From contig DCUZ01000116.1 in the NCBI GenBank assembly GCA_002327305.1, forward strand, positions 1 through 23,049: 23,049 nt of DNA, written 5' to 3'. The translations under genes and the position numbers were made by a program. Shown here in pieces: positions 1 through 8,795 of the stretch (position 1 is the first letter of the stretch; every line of letters begins with the position of its first letter). The notes below the pieces were generated by a model that saw only the letters and a program-made list of their open reading frames with translations, ran no database searches and was not told where the DNA came from. The stretch is from Holophagales bacterium UBA2201. Lineage in GTDB: Bacteria > Acidobacteriota > Thermoanaerobaculia > UBA2201.

Positions 1-1433
1 CCTGCGTCGTCACCTTCCACGCCCAGCGCGCCGGAGGCGCCGTCGCGACCCTCGAACACCTCTCCCTGGGGGACCGGATCGCCAACGCCGTCTGGGCCTA
101 CGGGGCCTATCTCGCCAAGACCCTCTGGCCCGCGGACCTGGCCGTCTTCTACCCCCTGCCTCCGGGAGGCCATCCCGCAGGAGAGGTGGCCCTGGCGGTG
201 CTGTTGCTCCTGGGGCTGAGCGCCGGGGCCCTGCGGCTGGCCGGGCGGGCCCCCTACCTGCTGACCGGCTGGCTCTGGACGCTCGGCACCCTCGTCCCCG
301 TCATCGGCCTCGTCCAGGTGGGCTCCCAGGCGATGGCCGACCGCTACACCTACGTCCCGCTGATCGGAATCTTCCTCGCGGCCGCGTGGGGGTTGGATGC
401 GCTTGTCGCGGGACATCCGGCGGCGCGCGGCGCTGCCGCCCTCGCGGCGGTGGGCGCCTTGGCGGCGATGTTTGCCGCCACCCGCCAACAAACCGCGTAC
501 TGGAAGGACACCGAAACCCTGTTCGGACGCGCCGTGGCGGTCACCTCGGGCAATTGGCTGGCGCACGATTTCATCGGCCTCTCCCTCGCCTTTTCCGGCC
601 AGGACAGAATGGAGGAGGCGATCCGTCATTTTGAGGAGGCCATCGGGATAGACCCCCGGCATCCAGGCGTCCACAATAACCTGGCCATGGCTTTGCGGGA
701 ATCCGGCCGGCTGGACGAAGCGGTGGCGCATTACCAGGAGGCGCTTCGCCTGAGGCCGGACGCCCCCGTTCCGCTGAAGAATCTGGGCACGACCCTGCTG
801 CAGATGGGCCGTCATTCGGAGGCGGTGGACGCGCTGGCCCGGTCGGTCCGGCTTGCGCCGGACGATTCCGATGCTCTCCTGCTTTTGGGCCAGGCCCTGG
901 AAGGCACGGGACGCGTTTCCGAGGCCCTGCTCCAATTCGAGGCGGCGCTGCGGCTCTCCCCCGACTCGGTGTCCGTGCTGCTGCGGACCGGGCAGGCGCT
1001 CGGCAAGCTCGGGCGGACCGGCGAAGCGGCGGCCTGCTTTGAGAGGGCGTTGAAGATCGACACCGAGTGTTTGGACGCCCTGATCAATCTGGGCGTCGCC
1101 CTCGACCTCATGGGCCGCGATCAGGAAGCCCTGGCGCGCTTTGACGCCGCCCTGAGGATCAGCCCCCATTCGGTCCAGGCGCTGGTCGGCAAGGGGACGA
1201 CGCTTGGGAGATCGGGACGGGTCGCGGAGGCCGTCGCATGCCTTGAAAAAGCGGTGGAAGCGGACCCCGGCAGCCCCCTCGCCCGTTTCAATCTCGCCGT
1301 CGCCCTCCACGCGTCCGGCCGCGCAGGAGCGGCGTTGGCGCACCTTCACGAAGCGCTCCGCCTGAATCCCGGCGACCCCGCTGTGATCGACGCCATCGCG
1401 ACCATCCAGCGGAGCTCCCGGCAGGGCCGGTAA
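1..1433 (+). CDS. TMTC-like membrane protein with C-terminal TPR repeats (5' end cut by window)
   Basis: The reading frame is open from position 3 (first full codon) to the TAA at 1431-1433, so the start lies outside the window and 476 residues are visible. The first ~150 residues are membrane segments joined by short loops. The stretch CVVTFHAQRAGG and the motif MADRYTYVPLIGIF are typical of bacterial TMTC/PMT-like proteins, multi-spanning membrane proteins related to O-mannosyltransferases. From about base 600 onward come roughly eight consecutive TPR units of 34 residues, with the usual A..Y..AL.L.P and NLG..L...GR..EA pattern. TPRs usually bind protein partners. A GTG at 186 could be mistaken for a start, but homologous sequence continues upstream of it. 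The methyltransferase starts 4 bp after the stop, suggesting one transcript. Glycosyltransferase activity is inferred; the catalytic N-terminal part is not in view. Confidence 0.85.
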   Translation, partial: CVVTFHAQRAGGAVATLEHLSLGDRIANAVWAYGAYLAKTLWPADLAVFYPLPPGGHPAGEVALAVLLLLGLSAGALRLAGRAPYLLTGWLWTLGTLVPVIGLVQVGSQAMADRYTYVPLIGIFLAAAWGLDALVAGHPAARGAAALAAVGALAAMFAATRQQTAYWKDTETLFGRAVAVTSGNWLAHDFIGLSLAFSGQDRMEEAIRHFEEAIGIDPRHPGVHNNLAMALRESGRLDEAVAHYQEALRLRPDAPVPLKNLGTTLLQMGRHSEAVDALARSVRLAPDDSDALLLLGQALEGTGRVSEALLQFEAALRLSPDSVSVLLRTGQALGKLGRTGEAAACFERALKIDTECLDALINLGVALDLMGRDQEALARFDAALRISPHSVQALVGKGTTLGRSGRVAEAVACLEKAVEADPGSPLARFNLAVALHASGRAGAALAHLHEALRLNPGDPAVIDAIATIQRSSRQGR

Positions 1434-1437
1434 TCCC

Positions 1438-2463
1438 ATGGAGCGCGTCCGGCGCACGGCGCAGGCGGTTCGTGATGGGGGGGATGGTCCCTCCCATCCC
1501 CCATGTGACCATTGCGGATCCCCTCGGGCGACCACGGCGCTGGTGACCGTGGATCATTTGTCGGGAGAGTGCTTCGATATCCTCCGTTGCGGGGATTGCG
1601 GCCTTCACCGGACCCGCGTGGACCCGTTGCTCGATATCTCGCGCTATTACGGCCCGGCCTACTACGGGGACGACGGCCTGCGATTCAACGCGGAAGTGGA
1701 GCGATGGGTGGCGGGTTTCAGACGGGCCCGGGTCCGGCTCCTGGTCCGTCTTTGCCCCCGTCCGGGACCGGTCCTGGATCTCGGGTGCGGGCGCGGTTTG
1801 ATGCTGGCCGCCCTTAAGGCGATGGGCTGGGAGTGCGTGGGAACGGAGGCCTCCGCCGGATTGGCCCGAGCGGCACGGCGCCGGCACGGGCTCCGCGTCG
1901 TTCAGACGGTAGACGCTCCCCTCCCCTTCCCGGACGCCGGCATGGGGATGGTGACCTCCTGGCACACCCTGGAGCACATGGAACGGCCGGTTCGCGTGCT
2001 GGCCGAGGCGCATCGCGTCCTTCGGCCCGGCGGCCTGCTGGTGGTTGAGGTCCCCAACTTCTCCAGCGTCCAGGCCCGTTTGGGGGGGCCCCGGTGGTTC
2101 CATCTTGACGCCCCCCGCCACCGCTATCACTTCACCCGCGGGGAGTTGCGCCTCGTTCTGACGCGCCTTGGATACACGATCGTCACCGAGGGGACGCTCT
2201 CGCTTGAATACGGGCCCTTCGGCATGGCGCAGAGCATCCTGAACAGGTTGACCTTCCGCCCCAATGTCCTCTACCGGACCCTCAAGAGAAGCCGGAGGGC
2301 GCCGGGACGTTCCCCTCCCTCCGACCGCGCGATCCGGAATGCGTGGGACATCGCCGCCACCGTAGCGCTGGCCCTCCCCGCCGCGGCGGCGGGCACGGCC
2401 ATGGAGCTCCTCTCCGTCCTGGCCGGCCGGGGCGGCGTTGTTCGCATCGTCGCCAGGAAGTGA
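1438..2463 (+). CDS. class I SAM-dependent methyltransferase with N-terminal zinc ribbon
   Basis: This 341-residue protein has an N-terminal Cys4 cluster (C23xxC26 and C51xxC54), probably a zinc ribbon. A Rossmann-type methyltransferase domain follows: motif I VLDLGCGRG at 112-120, the ribose-binding acidic residue in GTEAS (E137), PFPDAGMGMV near 163-172 and HTLEHM at 176-181. The later LDAPRHRYHFT (223-233) is characteristic of the Methyltransf_23 type found in surface-glycan and lipid-modification clusters. A hydrophobic stretch at ~306-328 could attach the protein to the membrane. The ATG lies 4 bp after the TAA of the TPR protein, so the two are probably co-transcribed; no strong Shine-Dalgarno sequence is visible. 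The substrate cannot be read from the sequence; a sugar or lipid-linked glycan is an inference from family and neighbour. Confidence 0.85.
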   Translation: MERVRRTAQAVRDGGDGPSHPPCDHCGSPRATTALVTVDHLSGECFDILRCGDCGLHRTRVDPLLDISRYYGPAYYGDDGLRFNAEVERWVAGFRRARVRLLVRLCPRPGPVLDLGCGRGLMLAALKAMGWECVGTEASAGLARAARRRHGLRVVQTVDAPLPFPDAGMGMVTSWHTLEHMERPVRVLAEAHRVLRPGGLLVVEVPNFSSVQARLGGPRWFHLDAPRHRYHFTRGELRLVLTRLGYTIVTEGTLSLEYGPFGMAQSILNRLTFRPNVLYRTLKRSRRAPGRSPPSDRAIRNAWDIAATVALALPAAAAGTAMELLSVLAGRGGVVRIVARK

Positions 2464-2480
2464 CGCCTCGCGGGGTCGGG

Positions 2481-2492
2481 TATAATAGGCGC
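2481..2492 (+). promoter_or_regulatory. TATAAT -10 box directly upstream of the 2493 start (leaderless promoter candidate)
   Basis: A perfect TATAAT occupies 2481-2486. The A of the ATG at 2493 is the 7th base after the box, where transcription would normally begin, and no Shine-Dalgarno sequence precedes the ATG. A weak -35 candidate, GTGACG at 2460-2465 (4 of 6 matches), has a short 15-bp spacer and overlaps the stop codon of the methyltransferase gene. The arrangement suggests a leaderless mRNA, but it rests on spacing alone. Confidence 0.5.
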
Positions 2493-4052
2493 ATGAAAGC
2501 ACGCTGGTGGGCCTGCATTCTCGTCATGGCCGGCTCGATCTCCGCGGCGGCGACCCGCACCCCCGAAGCCGGCGGGTGCCCCTTCGAGACCCTTGAGGCG
2601 GATCTTCGCGCCGCGTCCGCGCAGATCGCCGGCGCCTGGACCCGGGCGGAAGCGGACGACCGGCCGCTGAAGGAAGCGGCCCTGCGTTCGGCCCTCGAGG
2701 GCCTGCACGACATCCGCCACCACGCGGCGTTCGGCGATCTGTGGGACCGCTGGTCGTTCCCGGGAGAGAGGATCGAAGTCCTCTACCCCGCCAGCGGCGC
2801 CCATCTGGCCCCGTTGGAGTTCGTTCACCGGGGACGCCTGCGGGAAGCAATCTATACCTACACCGAGATCGATCCCGCCATGATCCCCCGGCTGGAGGCC
2901 GTGCTTCGGCGCCTGTCGGACCTGGGCTTCTACCAGGACCTCGCCTCGGCCATCGTTCCGCTCCCCCTCAAACCCGGAGACAAGGGCCTCCCCGCGCCTG
3001 CGGCCGGGGACCCGGAGCGTGTCCGGGCATGGGTCCGGAAGTCCATCGAGGCCACGGGTGCCGCCCCGCCCATGGAGGTATCCTTCGCCTTCCGGTATCG
3101 GGAGACCCGCGTCCTTCTCCGTCTCCTCCTGAAAGCGTGGTCGGCCCACCCGGGAAGCACCGAATATTACCGGGGGGAGGACCTGGCCAAGGCGGATCTG
3201 GTCGTCACGCACGACCTGAGCTTCGATCCGCGCGAGCATCTGGCGTTTCTCCGGTCGTGCGTCGAATCGGCCTGTGCGCTGGGGCGCCGGCGCCCCCTGG
3301 CCGTGATGATGGAGGACCTTTCCAGGCACCCGGCCCGAATGGACCTCTCGCCCTTCGGCATCCGGGCCGAGACCCGTCTCCCCTATGGACACGCCGCTTT
3401 CGTCCTCCTGCCCGACGGCTCACGCACGGAGACCGAGGACGGCCCCCCTTTATACGAGGGCGGAGTTCTTTTGGAGCCGGACTTGGCCGCGTGGCGGATG
3501 CTGGCGGCGTCCCAGCGCACGGCGCTGTTCAACCTCGTCCTTTTCCGGGACCACGGATTCGACCGTCGCAACGTGGATCTTTCCGGCGGCCGCCGCGTCG
3601 AAGCGCCGCCCATCCTGGACTGGCATACGGGCTACGGCCACCGGGACATCGAAGGGAGGGACCTGCGGGGCCGCAGGGGTTTTCTGTCCGACCTCGCCGA
3701 CTCCGGTCTGGCCGCCATCCAAATCCTACCCGCAGGACCGCTGCGGGATTGGCTCTGTGCTTCCCTGGCGGGCTTCCGGTCCACCCTCGCCGGGATCGCG
3801 TCCCGGAACGGCCCGGCCGCCGCCCGCGAGGCGGCCGGGGCGCCCCCCGACCATCCCTTCCTGCTGACCCCCGAGTCCCGCCGGCAGTTCCGGGCCGCGG
3901 CGGCGTCCGCCGAGGCCGTCGGCCGGACCCTGTCGGATGATGCCGCGGAGGCCGGCGCGGCGGCCCCGAAATTATCGCCGGTCCGTTTGGAGCGGGCCGG
4001 CTGCACGCCCGCCCCCGCCCCCTCCCGCGCCGGCCAAGAGGCCCGGCCGTGA
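2493..4052 (+). CDS. secreted protein of unknown function
   Basis: I do not recognise a family for this 519-residue protein. The start at 2493 is chosen because it gives a clear signal peptide (positive MKAR, hydrophobic core, small residues near SISAAA at 16-20) just after a TATAAT box; the frame stays open further upstream, to 2343, but that part overlaps the methyltransferase gene. There is no lipobox cysteine, so it is probably periplasmic or released. The middle part (about 60-430) looks globular, with short recognisable strings such as VVTHDLSFDPREH and ILDWHTGYGHRDIEGRD. The last ~80 residues are rich in Ala, Pro and Arg and look disordered. The stop TGA overlaps the GTG start of the next gene by 4 bp, so translation of the two is probably coupled and a shared role is plausible. 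Confidence 0.7.
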   Translation: MKARWWACILVMAGSISAAATRTPEAGGCPFETLEADLRAASAQIAGAWTRAEADDRPLKEAALRSALEGLHDIRHHAAFGDLWDRWSFPGERIEVLYPASGAHLAPLEFVHRGRLREAIYTYTEIDPAMIPRLEAVLRRLSDLGFYQDLASAIVPLPLKPGDKGLPAPAAGDPERVRAWVRKSIEATGAAPPMEVSFAFRYRETRVLLRLLLKAWSAHPGSTEYYRGEDLAKADLVVTHDLSFDPREHLAFLRSCVESACALGRRRPLAVMMEDLSRHPARMDLSPFGIRAETRLPYGHAAFVLLPDGSRTETEDGPPLYEGGVLLEPDLAAWRMLAASQRTALFNLVLFRDHGFDRRNVDLSGGRRVEAPPILDWHTGYGHRDIEGRDLRGRRGFLSDLADSGLAAIQILPAGPLRDWLCASLAGFRSTLAGIASRNGPAAAREAAGAPPDHPFLLTPESRRQFRAAAASAEAVGRTLSDDAAEAGAAAPKLSPVRLERAGCTPAPAPSRAGQEARP

Positions 4053-6907
4053 CGGCGGCCCCGCGGAGGAGCGGCGGCCGAAAGGACGGCGCGCCGACGG
4101 AGGTCTCAGCGCCCTTCGTCCGCGCTTTCATCCTTTTTCTGGCCCTCTCGGGGTACTGTTCCGTGTCCTTCGAGATTCTGTGGCTGCGGTCCCTCCACTT
4201 GATCCTCGGCTCCGACTCCCACGCGGTGGCGCTGGTCCTGGCCGCGTTCATGGCCGGCCTGGGAAGCGGGAGTTGGTGGTTCGGCCGGGTGGCGGACCGG
4301 GTCGCCCCCCTGGTCCTCTACCGGTGGCTGGAGTTCGGCATCGGGGCCTTCGCCCTTCTGTCCCCGATGCTGCTCCCGGCGGGCTCCGGACCTTATCAGA
4401 CGGTTTTCAGGATGCTGGACGGATCCCCCACCCTCCTCTTCGGGGCTAAATTCTTCCTCGGATTCGTCATGCTTTTCATTCCCTCGTTCCTGATGGGGGG
4501 GACCCTGCCGGCCGCGGTGCGCCTGCTGGCCGACCGGTTCGACGCCCGGGGGGGGCGCATCGCCCTCGTTTATGGCGTCAACACCCTTGGGGCCTGCGCC
4601 GCCGCCCTCGTCGTTCCGTTCCTCCTCCTTCCCTCGATGGACCAGCCGACGATCCTGTACCTCACGGTCCTGGGCAACATTTCCGTTTTCATCGGCACCT
4701 TCTTCGTCAGGCCCCCCCCCCCCCCCCCCGCATCCTCCGCGCCGGCCGCGTTGACGCCGGCGCCCCACTCATTCAAGCTCCTTCCCGGCGCCCTGTTCAT
4801 GACGGGGTTCATCTCCATCGCCCTGGAAACCGTTTGGAACCGCCTCTTCGCCCTCCATTTGACCAGCAGCATCTACACCTTCAGTTTGGTGCTCGCGGTC
4901 TACTTGGCCGCGGTCGGCACGGGATCCCTCCTCCTCGGTCATCCCCGGCTTCGACGGGCCGATCCGGGCCGCGTTTTCGCGGCGACTCTGCTCGGGATCA
5001 CGGTTCTTATCCTGCTCCAGGCCCTGTTGTTCGACCGGGTGTCCCTGTTGCAACTCTGGCTGCTTGACCGGACCCCCCTCGGATTCGCCGGATACATCGG
5101 CATCGGATCCCTCCTGATCGTCCTGATGACGGCCCCGATCAACCTGCTGTTCGGCCTTTCCTTTCCCTCCGCTCTCGCCTTCCTGACGCGCGATCCGGCC
5201 TCCCTCGGGACTCGAACCGGCCTCCTGGCGGCCCTCAACACCCTGGGCACCACCGCCGCCTCACTGGTCGTCACCTTCGCCGGCTACCGGCTGCTGGGCA
5301 GCCGGGGGGTACTGCTGGCCCTCGCCGCCCTGACGCTCCTGACCTTCCTCCTCCTTCCCCGTGCTACGAAGCCCCTCTCATGGCGGTGGTGGGTCGCCGG
5401 ATCTGCGGTTCTCCTCCTGGCGCTCCTCCCTCTCCGCTGGAATCTGACCAATTTCCATCTGCTCCTCGCCCAAAAGCCCGATTGGGCGCTGGAACTGCTC
5501 AGGGACGGGGAGTTGGACGCCTACCGCAACGGCCTCCGGATCCTCGCGTTCCAGGAGGACAGCGAGGCGGTCGTGTCGGTGTGCCAGCATCCCGACGGCC
5601 ACCGGATCCTTTACATCAACGGCAAGCCCGACGCCAGCGATTACCCCGGGGACCGCCTGGCGCAATTCCTGTGCGGCCACCTGCCCTTCCTCTACCGGGG
5701 CCGGATGCCCGCGCCCGAGGTCTTCGTCCTCGGGTTGGGTTCGGGCTCCACCACCTATGCCGCCTCGCTCCACCAACCGGCCCGCCTGGAGACGGCCGAG
5801 ATCTCGCAGGCGGTGGTGGAGTGCGCGCGAGCCCACTTCACCGGGCTCAACGGCGGCCTGACCGGAATGGGGTCCATCCGGGTCGAGGACGGCCGCCATT
5901 ACCTGCAGAGCACGGACCGGCGTTTCGACGTCATCATCAGCGAGCCGTCCAATCCCTGGATAGCCGGCATCAGCAGCCTGTTCACCGAGGAGTTCTTCCG
6001 AACGGTCCGGTCCCGGCTTCGTCCCGGGGGCCTGTTCTGCCAATGGTTCTACTATTACCGGATGGATTACGAATATGTGCGCGGCCTGGTGTCCACCCTG
6101 CACCGGACCTTCCCTCACGTCAACGCCTTCAGCCTGAGCGGCGATCTGCTGCTCATCGCCTCCGAGCGCCCTTTGACCATGGACCTGGAGGCCCTGACCG
6201 CCCCCGACCCGGCGGTCCGGGACGCGCTGGCCCTCCTGGGCCTCACCCCTCCGGAATCGCTGTTGAACCATTTTCTGTGGAATGAGGAACAGATCGCCTC
6301 GCTCGGCACCACCCTGCCCCCGAACCGGGACGACCGCTCCTGGCTGGAATTCCAGGCCCCCCGGTACATCTTCCAGGACAGGACGGAGGTCAACCAGAAT
6401 CGCTTCCGGGAGAGCGCCCCCGAATCTTCGCCCCCTCTGGGGCTGACGGGCCGTTCGAGCGCCCGGGCGTTTGAGTTTCCGGAGATGGGACTCGCCCTGC
6501 CCAGGGGATGGGGGTTGGCCCCGGCATCGTACCGGGCCGTGAGGAGGTTTTTCGGAAGAGGCACGCTTGTGACCAATGCGCTGTGGGAGGCCCGGTTGGA
6601 GGACGGCGGGGGCGGGCGCGCCGTGGCCACGGGCCTGATCCTCTCCGGCCCCTTGTCCCCCCAGGCCACTGAGATCTTCCTGCGTTCCCAGGTAGAGGGG
6701 TGGCCCAACGCCGTTCCGGTGACGGTCACCCTTCCTCGCCACGAATATACGGCTTTCGTGTCCGACGGCCCCCCCTTTCGCTGGACGGGGGCCTGGTATT
6801 GCGAACATTCAGGGCGCGCTTTCGCCCTCACCATCGACTCCCTGGACGCGGTTCCCGGACGGGAGGCCCTGCTCCGATTCCTTCAAGAGGTTCGCTGCCA
6901 CCCCTGA
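4049..6907 (+). CDS. fused multi-spanning membrane (MFS-like) / spermidine synthase-domain protein
   Basis: The protein has 952 residues and starts at a GTG that overlaps the preceding stop (GTGA). About a dozen hydrophobic segments fill residues ~25-465, split by a Pro-rich linker (222-227 is six prolines). A cytosolic spermidine/spermine synthase-like Rossmann domain follows at ~500-710: GLGSGSTT at 562-569 (nucleotide binding), EISQAVVE at 584-591, DGRHYL at 614-619, D627 and SEPSNPWIAG at 631-640. Residues 710-952 form an extra C-terminal region I cannot assign. The layout matches proteins annotated as fused MFS/spermidine synthases, whose real substrate is mostly unknown; the linked domain need not make polyamines. 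The six prolines are encoded by an uninterrupted run of 18 C bases. The gene meets the minus-strand sulfatase operon tail to tail. Confidence 0.85.
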   Translation: MTAAPRRSGGRKDGAPTEVSAPFVRAFILFLALSGYCSVSFEILWLRSLHLILGSDSHAVALVLAAFMAGLGSGSWWFGRVADRVAPLVLYRWLEFGIGAFALLSPMLLPAGSGPYQTVFRMLDGSPTLLFGAKFFLGFVMLFIPSFLMGGTLPAAVRLLADRFDARGGRIALVYGVNTLGACAAALVVPFLLLPSMDQPTILYLTVLGNISVFIGTFFVRPPPPPPASSAPAALTPAPHSFKLLPGALFMTGFISIALETVWNRLFALHLTSSIYTFSLVLAVYLAAVGTGSLLLGHPRLRRADPGRVFAATLLGITVLILLQALLFDRVSLLQLWLLDRTPLGFAGYIGIGSLLIVLMTAPINLLFGLSFPSALAFLTRDPASLGTRTGLLAALNTLGTTAASLVVTFAGYRLLGSRGVLLALAALTLLTFLLLPRATKPLSWRWWVAGSAVLLLALLPLRWNLTNFHLLLAQKPDWALELLRDGELDAYRNGLRILAFQEDSEAVVSVCQHPDGHRILYINGKPDASDYPGDRLAQFLCGHLPFLYRGRMPAPEVFVLGLGSGSTTYAASLHQPARLETAEISQAVVECARAHFTGLNGGLTGMGSIRVEDGRHYLQSTDRRFDVIISEPSNPWIAGISSLFTEEFFRTVRSRLRPGGLFCQWFYYYRMDYEYVRGLVSTLHRTFPHVNAFSLSGDLLLIASERPLTMDLEALTAPDPAVRDALALLGLTPPESLLNHFLWNEEQIASLGTTLPPNRDDRSWLEFQAPRYIFQDRTEVNQNRFRESAPESSPPLGLTGRSSARAFEFPEMGLALPRGWGLAPASYRAVRRFFGRGTLVTNALWEARLEDGGGGRAVATGLILSGPLSPQATEIFLRSQVEGWPNAVPVTVTLPRHEYTAFVSDGPPFRWTGAWYCEHSGRAFALTIDSLDAVPGREALLRFLQEVRCHP
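4712..4729 (+). repeat. C18 mononucleotide run inside the transporter/synthase gene
   Basis: Eighteen consecutive C bases lie exactly in frame and encode six prolines (residues 222-227) in the linker between two blocks of membrane segments. A run of this length is prone to slipped-strand length change, and a change not divisible by three would cut the protein before its enzymatic domain. It is also a common place for sequencing error, so the exact length is uncertain. Confidence 0.85.
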
Positions 6908-6912
6908 CGGGG

Positions 6913-6931
6913 CCCCGGCGCCGACCCGGGG
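6913..6931. terminator. GC hairpin between convergent genes (weak terminator candidate)
   Basis: CCCCGG at 6913-6918 pairs with CCGGGG at 6926-6931 around a 7-base loop. It lies in the 40-bp gap between the convergent stops at 6907 and 6948, where a bidirectional terminator would be expected. There is no T tract on either side, so intrinsic termination is doubtful. Confidence 0.25.
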
Positions 6932-6947
6932 TCCGGTGGCCGATCCG

Positions 6948-8795
6948 TCAGCGGGGGCGGACCGGACCGGCGGGTTGGCCCATCCCCTCGGACTGCGGGT
7001 CGGGATGGTCCGCAAGGTAGGCGGCGATGGCCGGGGCGTCCGGAGAATCGGGCGCCAGCCGAAGGTGTTCCCGGTAATGCCGTGAGGCCAGGGCCGGATC
7101 CTTCCGGTACTCGGCGTACAGGATGCCGAGGTTCTTGTGGACCGTCGCGCCGGCCGGATCCAGGGCGAGCGCTTTTTTAAGGATCGTCTCGGCCGGCCCG
7201 TCCCTGCCGTCCTGGAGGTAGAGGCCGCCCAGATTGGTCAGGCTGGAGGCGTCCTGCGGGTCCAGCCGCACCGATTCTTCCGTCCGCCGGATCGCCCCCT
7301 GCAAATCGCCCGCCTGGGCCAGGCGGACGCCATATTCCCTGAGAAGAAAGGGGGACGCCGGGTAATCCGAGACCAGGCGAGCCAGCAGAGCCAGCAGGCC
7401 GTCGCCTTTGCGGGTGACGAAAAACTCTTCCCGGGCCCGGTCCCATAGACTTCGGTCGCGGAGGATCTTGCCGATGGGGGCATGCACGAGGGGGCGGCCG
7501 GATGGGACCCGGCCCGCGATGTAGCCCAAACTCTGGAGGGCCCTCTTGTCCTCTTCCGGCAGGGACGGAGGCGTCTGCCCCGCCCCGGAAGGCCAGTCGC
7601 CCGGCCATACCCGGTCGGCAATGGATCGGAGCGACCGCAGGTTCTTCCGGTGGGCGCTTGCCCGCCCCAGGTCGCTGCGCATGTCCGGGTCCGAAACGAG
7701 GTCGTATAGTTCCGTGGAACCGTTCATGAGGCAGTAGTACCTGCCCTGGCGGATGCCCTTCAAGGGCGCCACGCCGAACATGACGGCGGGCTCTATGGTC
7801 ACCGCCGCCAGCCAGCGGTCCTTCCGTTCCGGCCCGAACAGACTGGCCCCGTCCTCCCCTCGCCCCGGGGGCAGGCCGAACCAGGCCCGGAGGGTCGGCA
7901 GGAGGTCCACCAGCCCCCACGGCCTGGGGTGCAGGAGGGGCTTGGGGGGCTTCGGCCAAATAATCAGCGGAACGTGGAGCGTGGATCGGTAGAGACCCAT
8001 GCCGTGCGTATCCTCGCCCCGGTCTCCCAGTCCCTCGCCGTGATCGCCGACCACGACGATCCTCCACGAGCGCCCGGTGTCCGCCTCGATGGCCGTCCGG
8101 AGGCGTCCCACCTGCCCGTCAACATAAGCCGCCTGGGCCGCGTACGGATCCCGCGGGTAGAGGGGGTCCAGGCCGGGGCGGGGTCGGTAGGGGAGGTGAA
8201 GATCGAAGTAATGGGTCCAGATGAACAGCGGTTCGGAGGCCCCCTGGGCCCGGAGATGGGCGAGCGCCGCCTCGGTGACGGCGGCCCCGTCCCTACCCGC
8301 CGACAGCCAGTCCCCGCGGCTGCGCGTGCCGAGACCCGAATCGTCGTAACGGTCGAAGCCCCGGTCCAGGCCGTAACGGCGCCTGAGCGTATCGCCGGCC
8401 ACGAACGCGGCCGTCTTGAGTCCCCCGGCCCGGAGCGCCTCCGCCAGCGTCTCGGGGCCCTCCCCCAGGCGGTAGGAGGTGCAGTCGAGGACGCCGTGGC
8501 GGTTGACATTCAGCCCCGTGAACAGGGAGGCGTGGGCCGGAGTGGTCAGGGGGCAGGGGGTGACGGCCTCCCGCTCATACACCCCCTCCCGGGCCAGCCG
8601 GTCGAGCGCCGGCGTCCTGACCTTCCCCGATCCCGACGCCCCGAGATAATCCCACCGCCAGGTGTCGATGGTGATCAGCAGAAGCGAGGGCGGCGTCCCG
8701 CTCGGGGCGGTTGGAGTCGGGCCGGCCGCCCCGCAGAAAAGGGAGAGCCCCCCGGCCAGGAGCGCCGTCAGGGCGCGGCAGCGGCGCGGGTTCAT
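6948..8795 (-). CDS. exported sulfatase-fold hydrolase with C-terminal TPR repeats (array copy 4)
   Basis: The 615-residue protein belongs to the alkaline-phosphatase superfamily, sulfatase branch. An N-terminal signal sequence (~6-22, with C21 but no good lipobox) is followed by the metal site TIDTWRWD (42-49), the nucleophile loop TTPAH (84-88), HYFDLHLPYRP, and the second metal motif GDHGEGLGDRGEDTHG. The C-terminal ~140 residues form about three TPR units. The nucleophile position is Thr84 and the usual Arg of CxPxR is His, so formylglycine chemistry is not expected; a phosphatase, phosphodiesterase or transferase role is possible. The start at 8795 is set by an AGGAGG seven bases upstream and by the ATGA overlap with the preceding stop; the longer open frame reaching 9266 is antisense-like noise within the neighbour. 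Last gene of the four-copy operon. Differs by VAGDTL where the others have VSSETL or similar. Confidence 0.85.
   Translation of the reverse strand: MNPRRCRALTALLAGGLSLFCGAAGPTPTAPSGTPPSLLLITIDTWRWDYLGASGSGKVRTPALDRLAREGVYEREAVTPCPLTTPAHASLFTGLNVNRHGVLDCTSYRLGEGPETLAEALRAGGLKTAAFVAGDTLRRRYGLDRGFDRYDDSGLGTRSRGDWLSAGRDGAAVTEAALAHLRAQGASEPLFIWTHYFDLHLPYRPRPGLDPLYPRDPYAAQAAYVDGQVGRLRTAIEADTGRSWRIVVVGDHGEGLGDRGEDTHGMGLYRSTLHVPLIIWPKPPKPLLHPRPWGLVDLLPTLRAWFGLPPGRGEDGASLFGPERKDRWLAAVTIEPAVMFGVAPLKGIRQGRYYCLMNGSTELYDLVSDPDMRSDLGRASAHRKNLRSLRSIADRVWPGDWPSGAGQTPPSLPEEDKRALQSLGYIAGRVPSGRPLVHAPIGKILRDRSLWDRAREEFFVTRKGDGLLALLARLVSDYPASPFLLREYGVRLAQAGDLQGAIRRTEESVRLDPQDASSLTNLGGLYLQDGRDGPAETILKKALALDPAGATVHKNLGILYAEYRKDPALASRHYREHLRLAPDSPDAPAIAAYLADHPDPQSEGMGQPAGPVRPR

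Noticed and set aside
1288..3392. Two overlapping minus-strand frames of 404 and 373 residues.
   Set aside because: They lie antisense to the methyltransferase and the secreted protein and show only Arg/Gly/Pro-rich sequence.
5378..6808. A 476-residue minus-strand frame opposite the spermidine-synthase domain.
   Set aside because: Low-complexity antisense translation without family features; the plus strand carries the conserved motifs.
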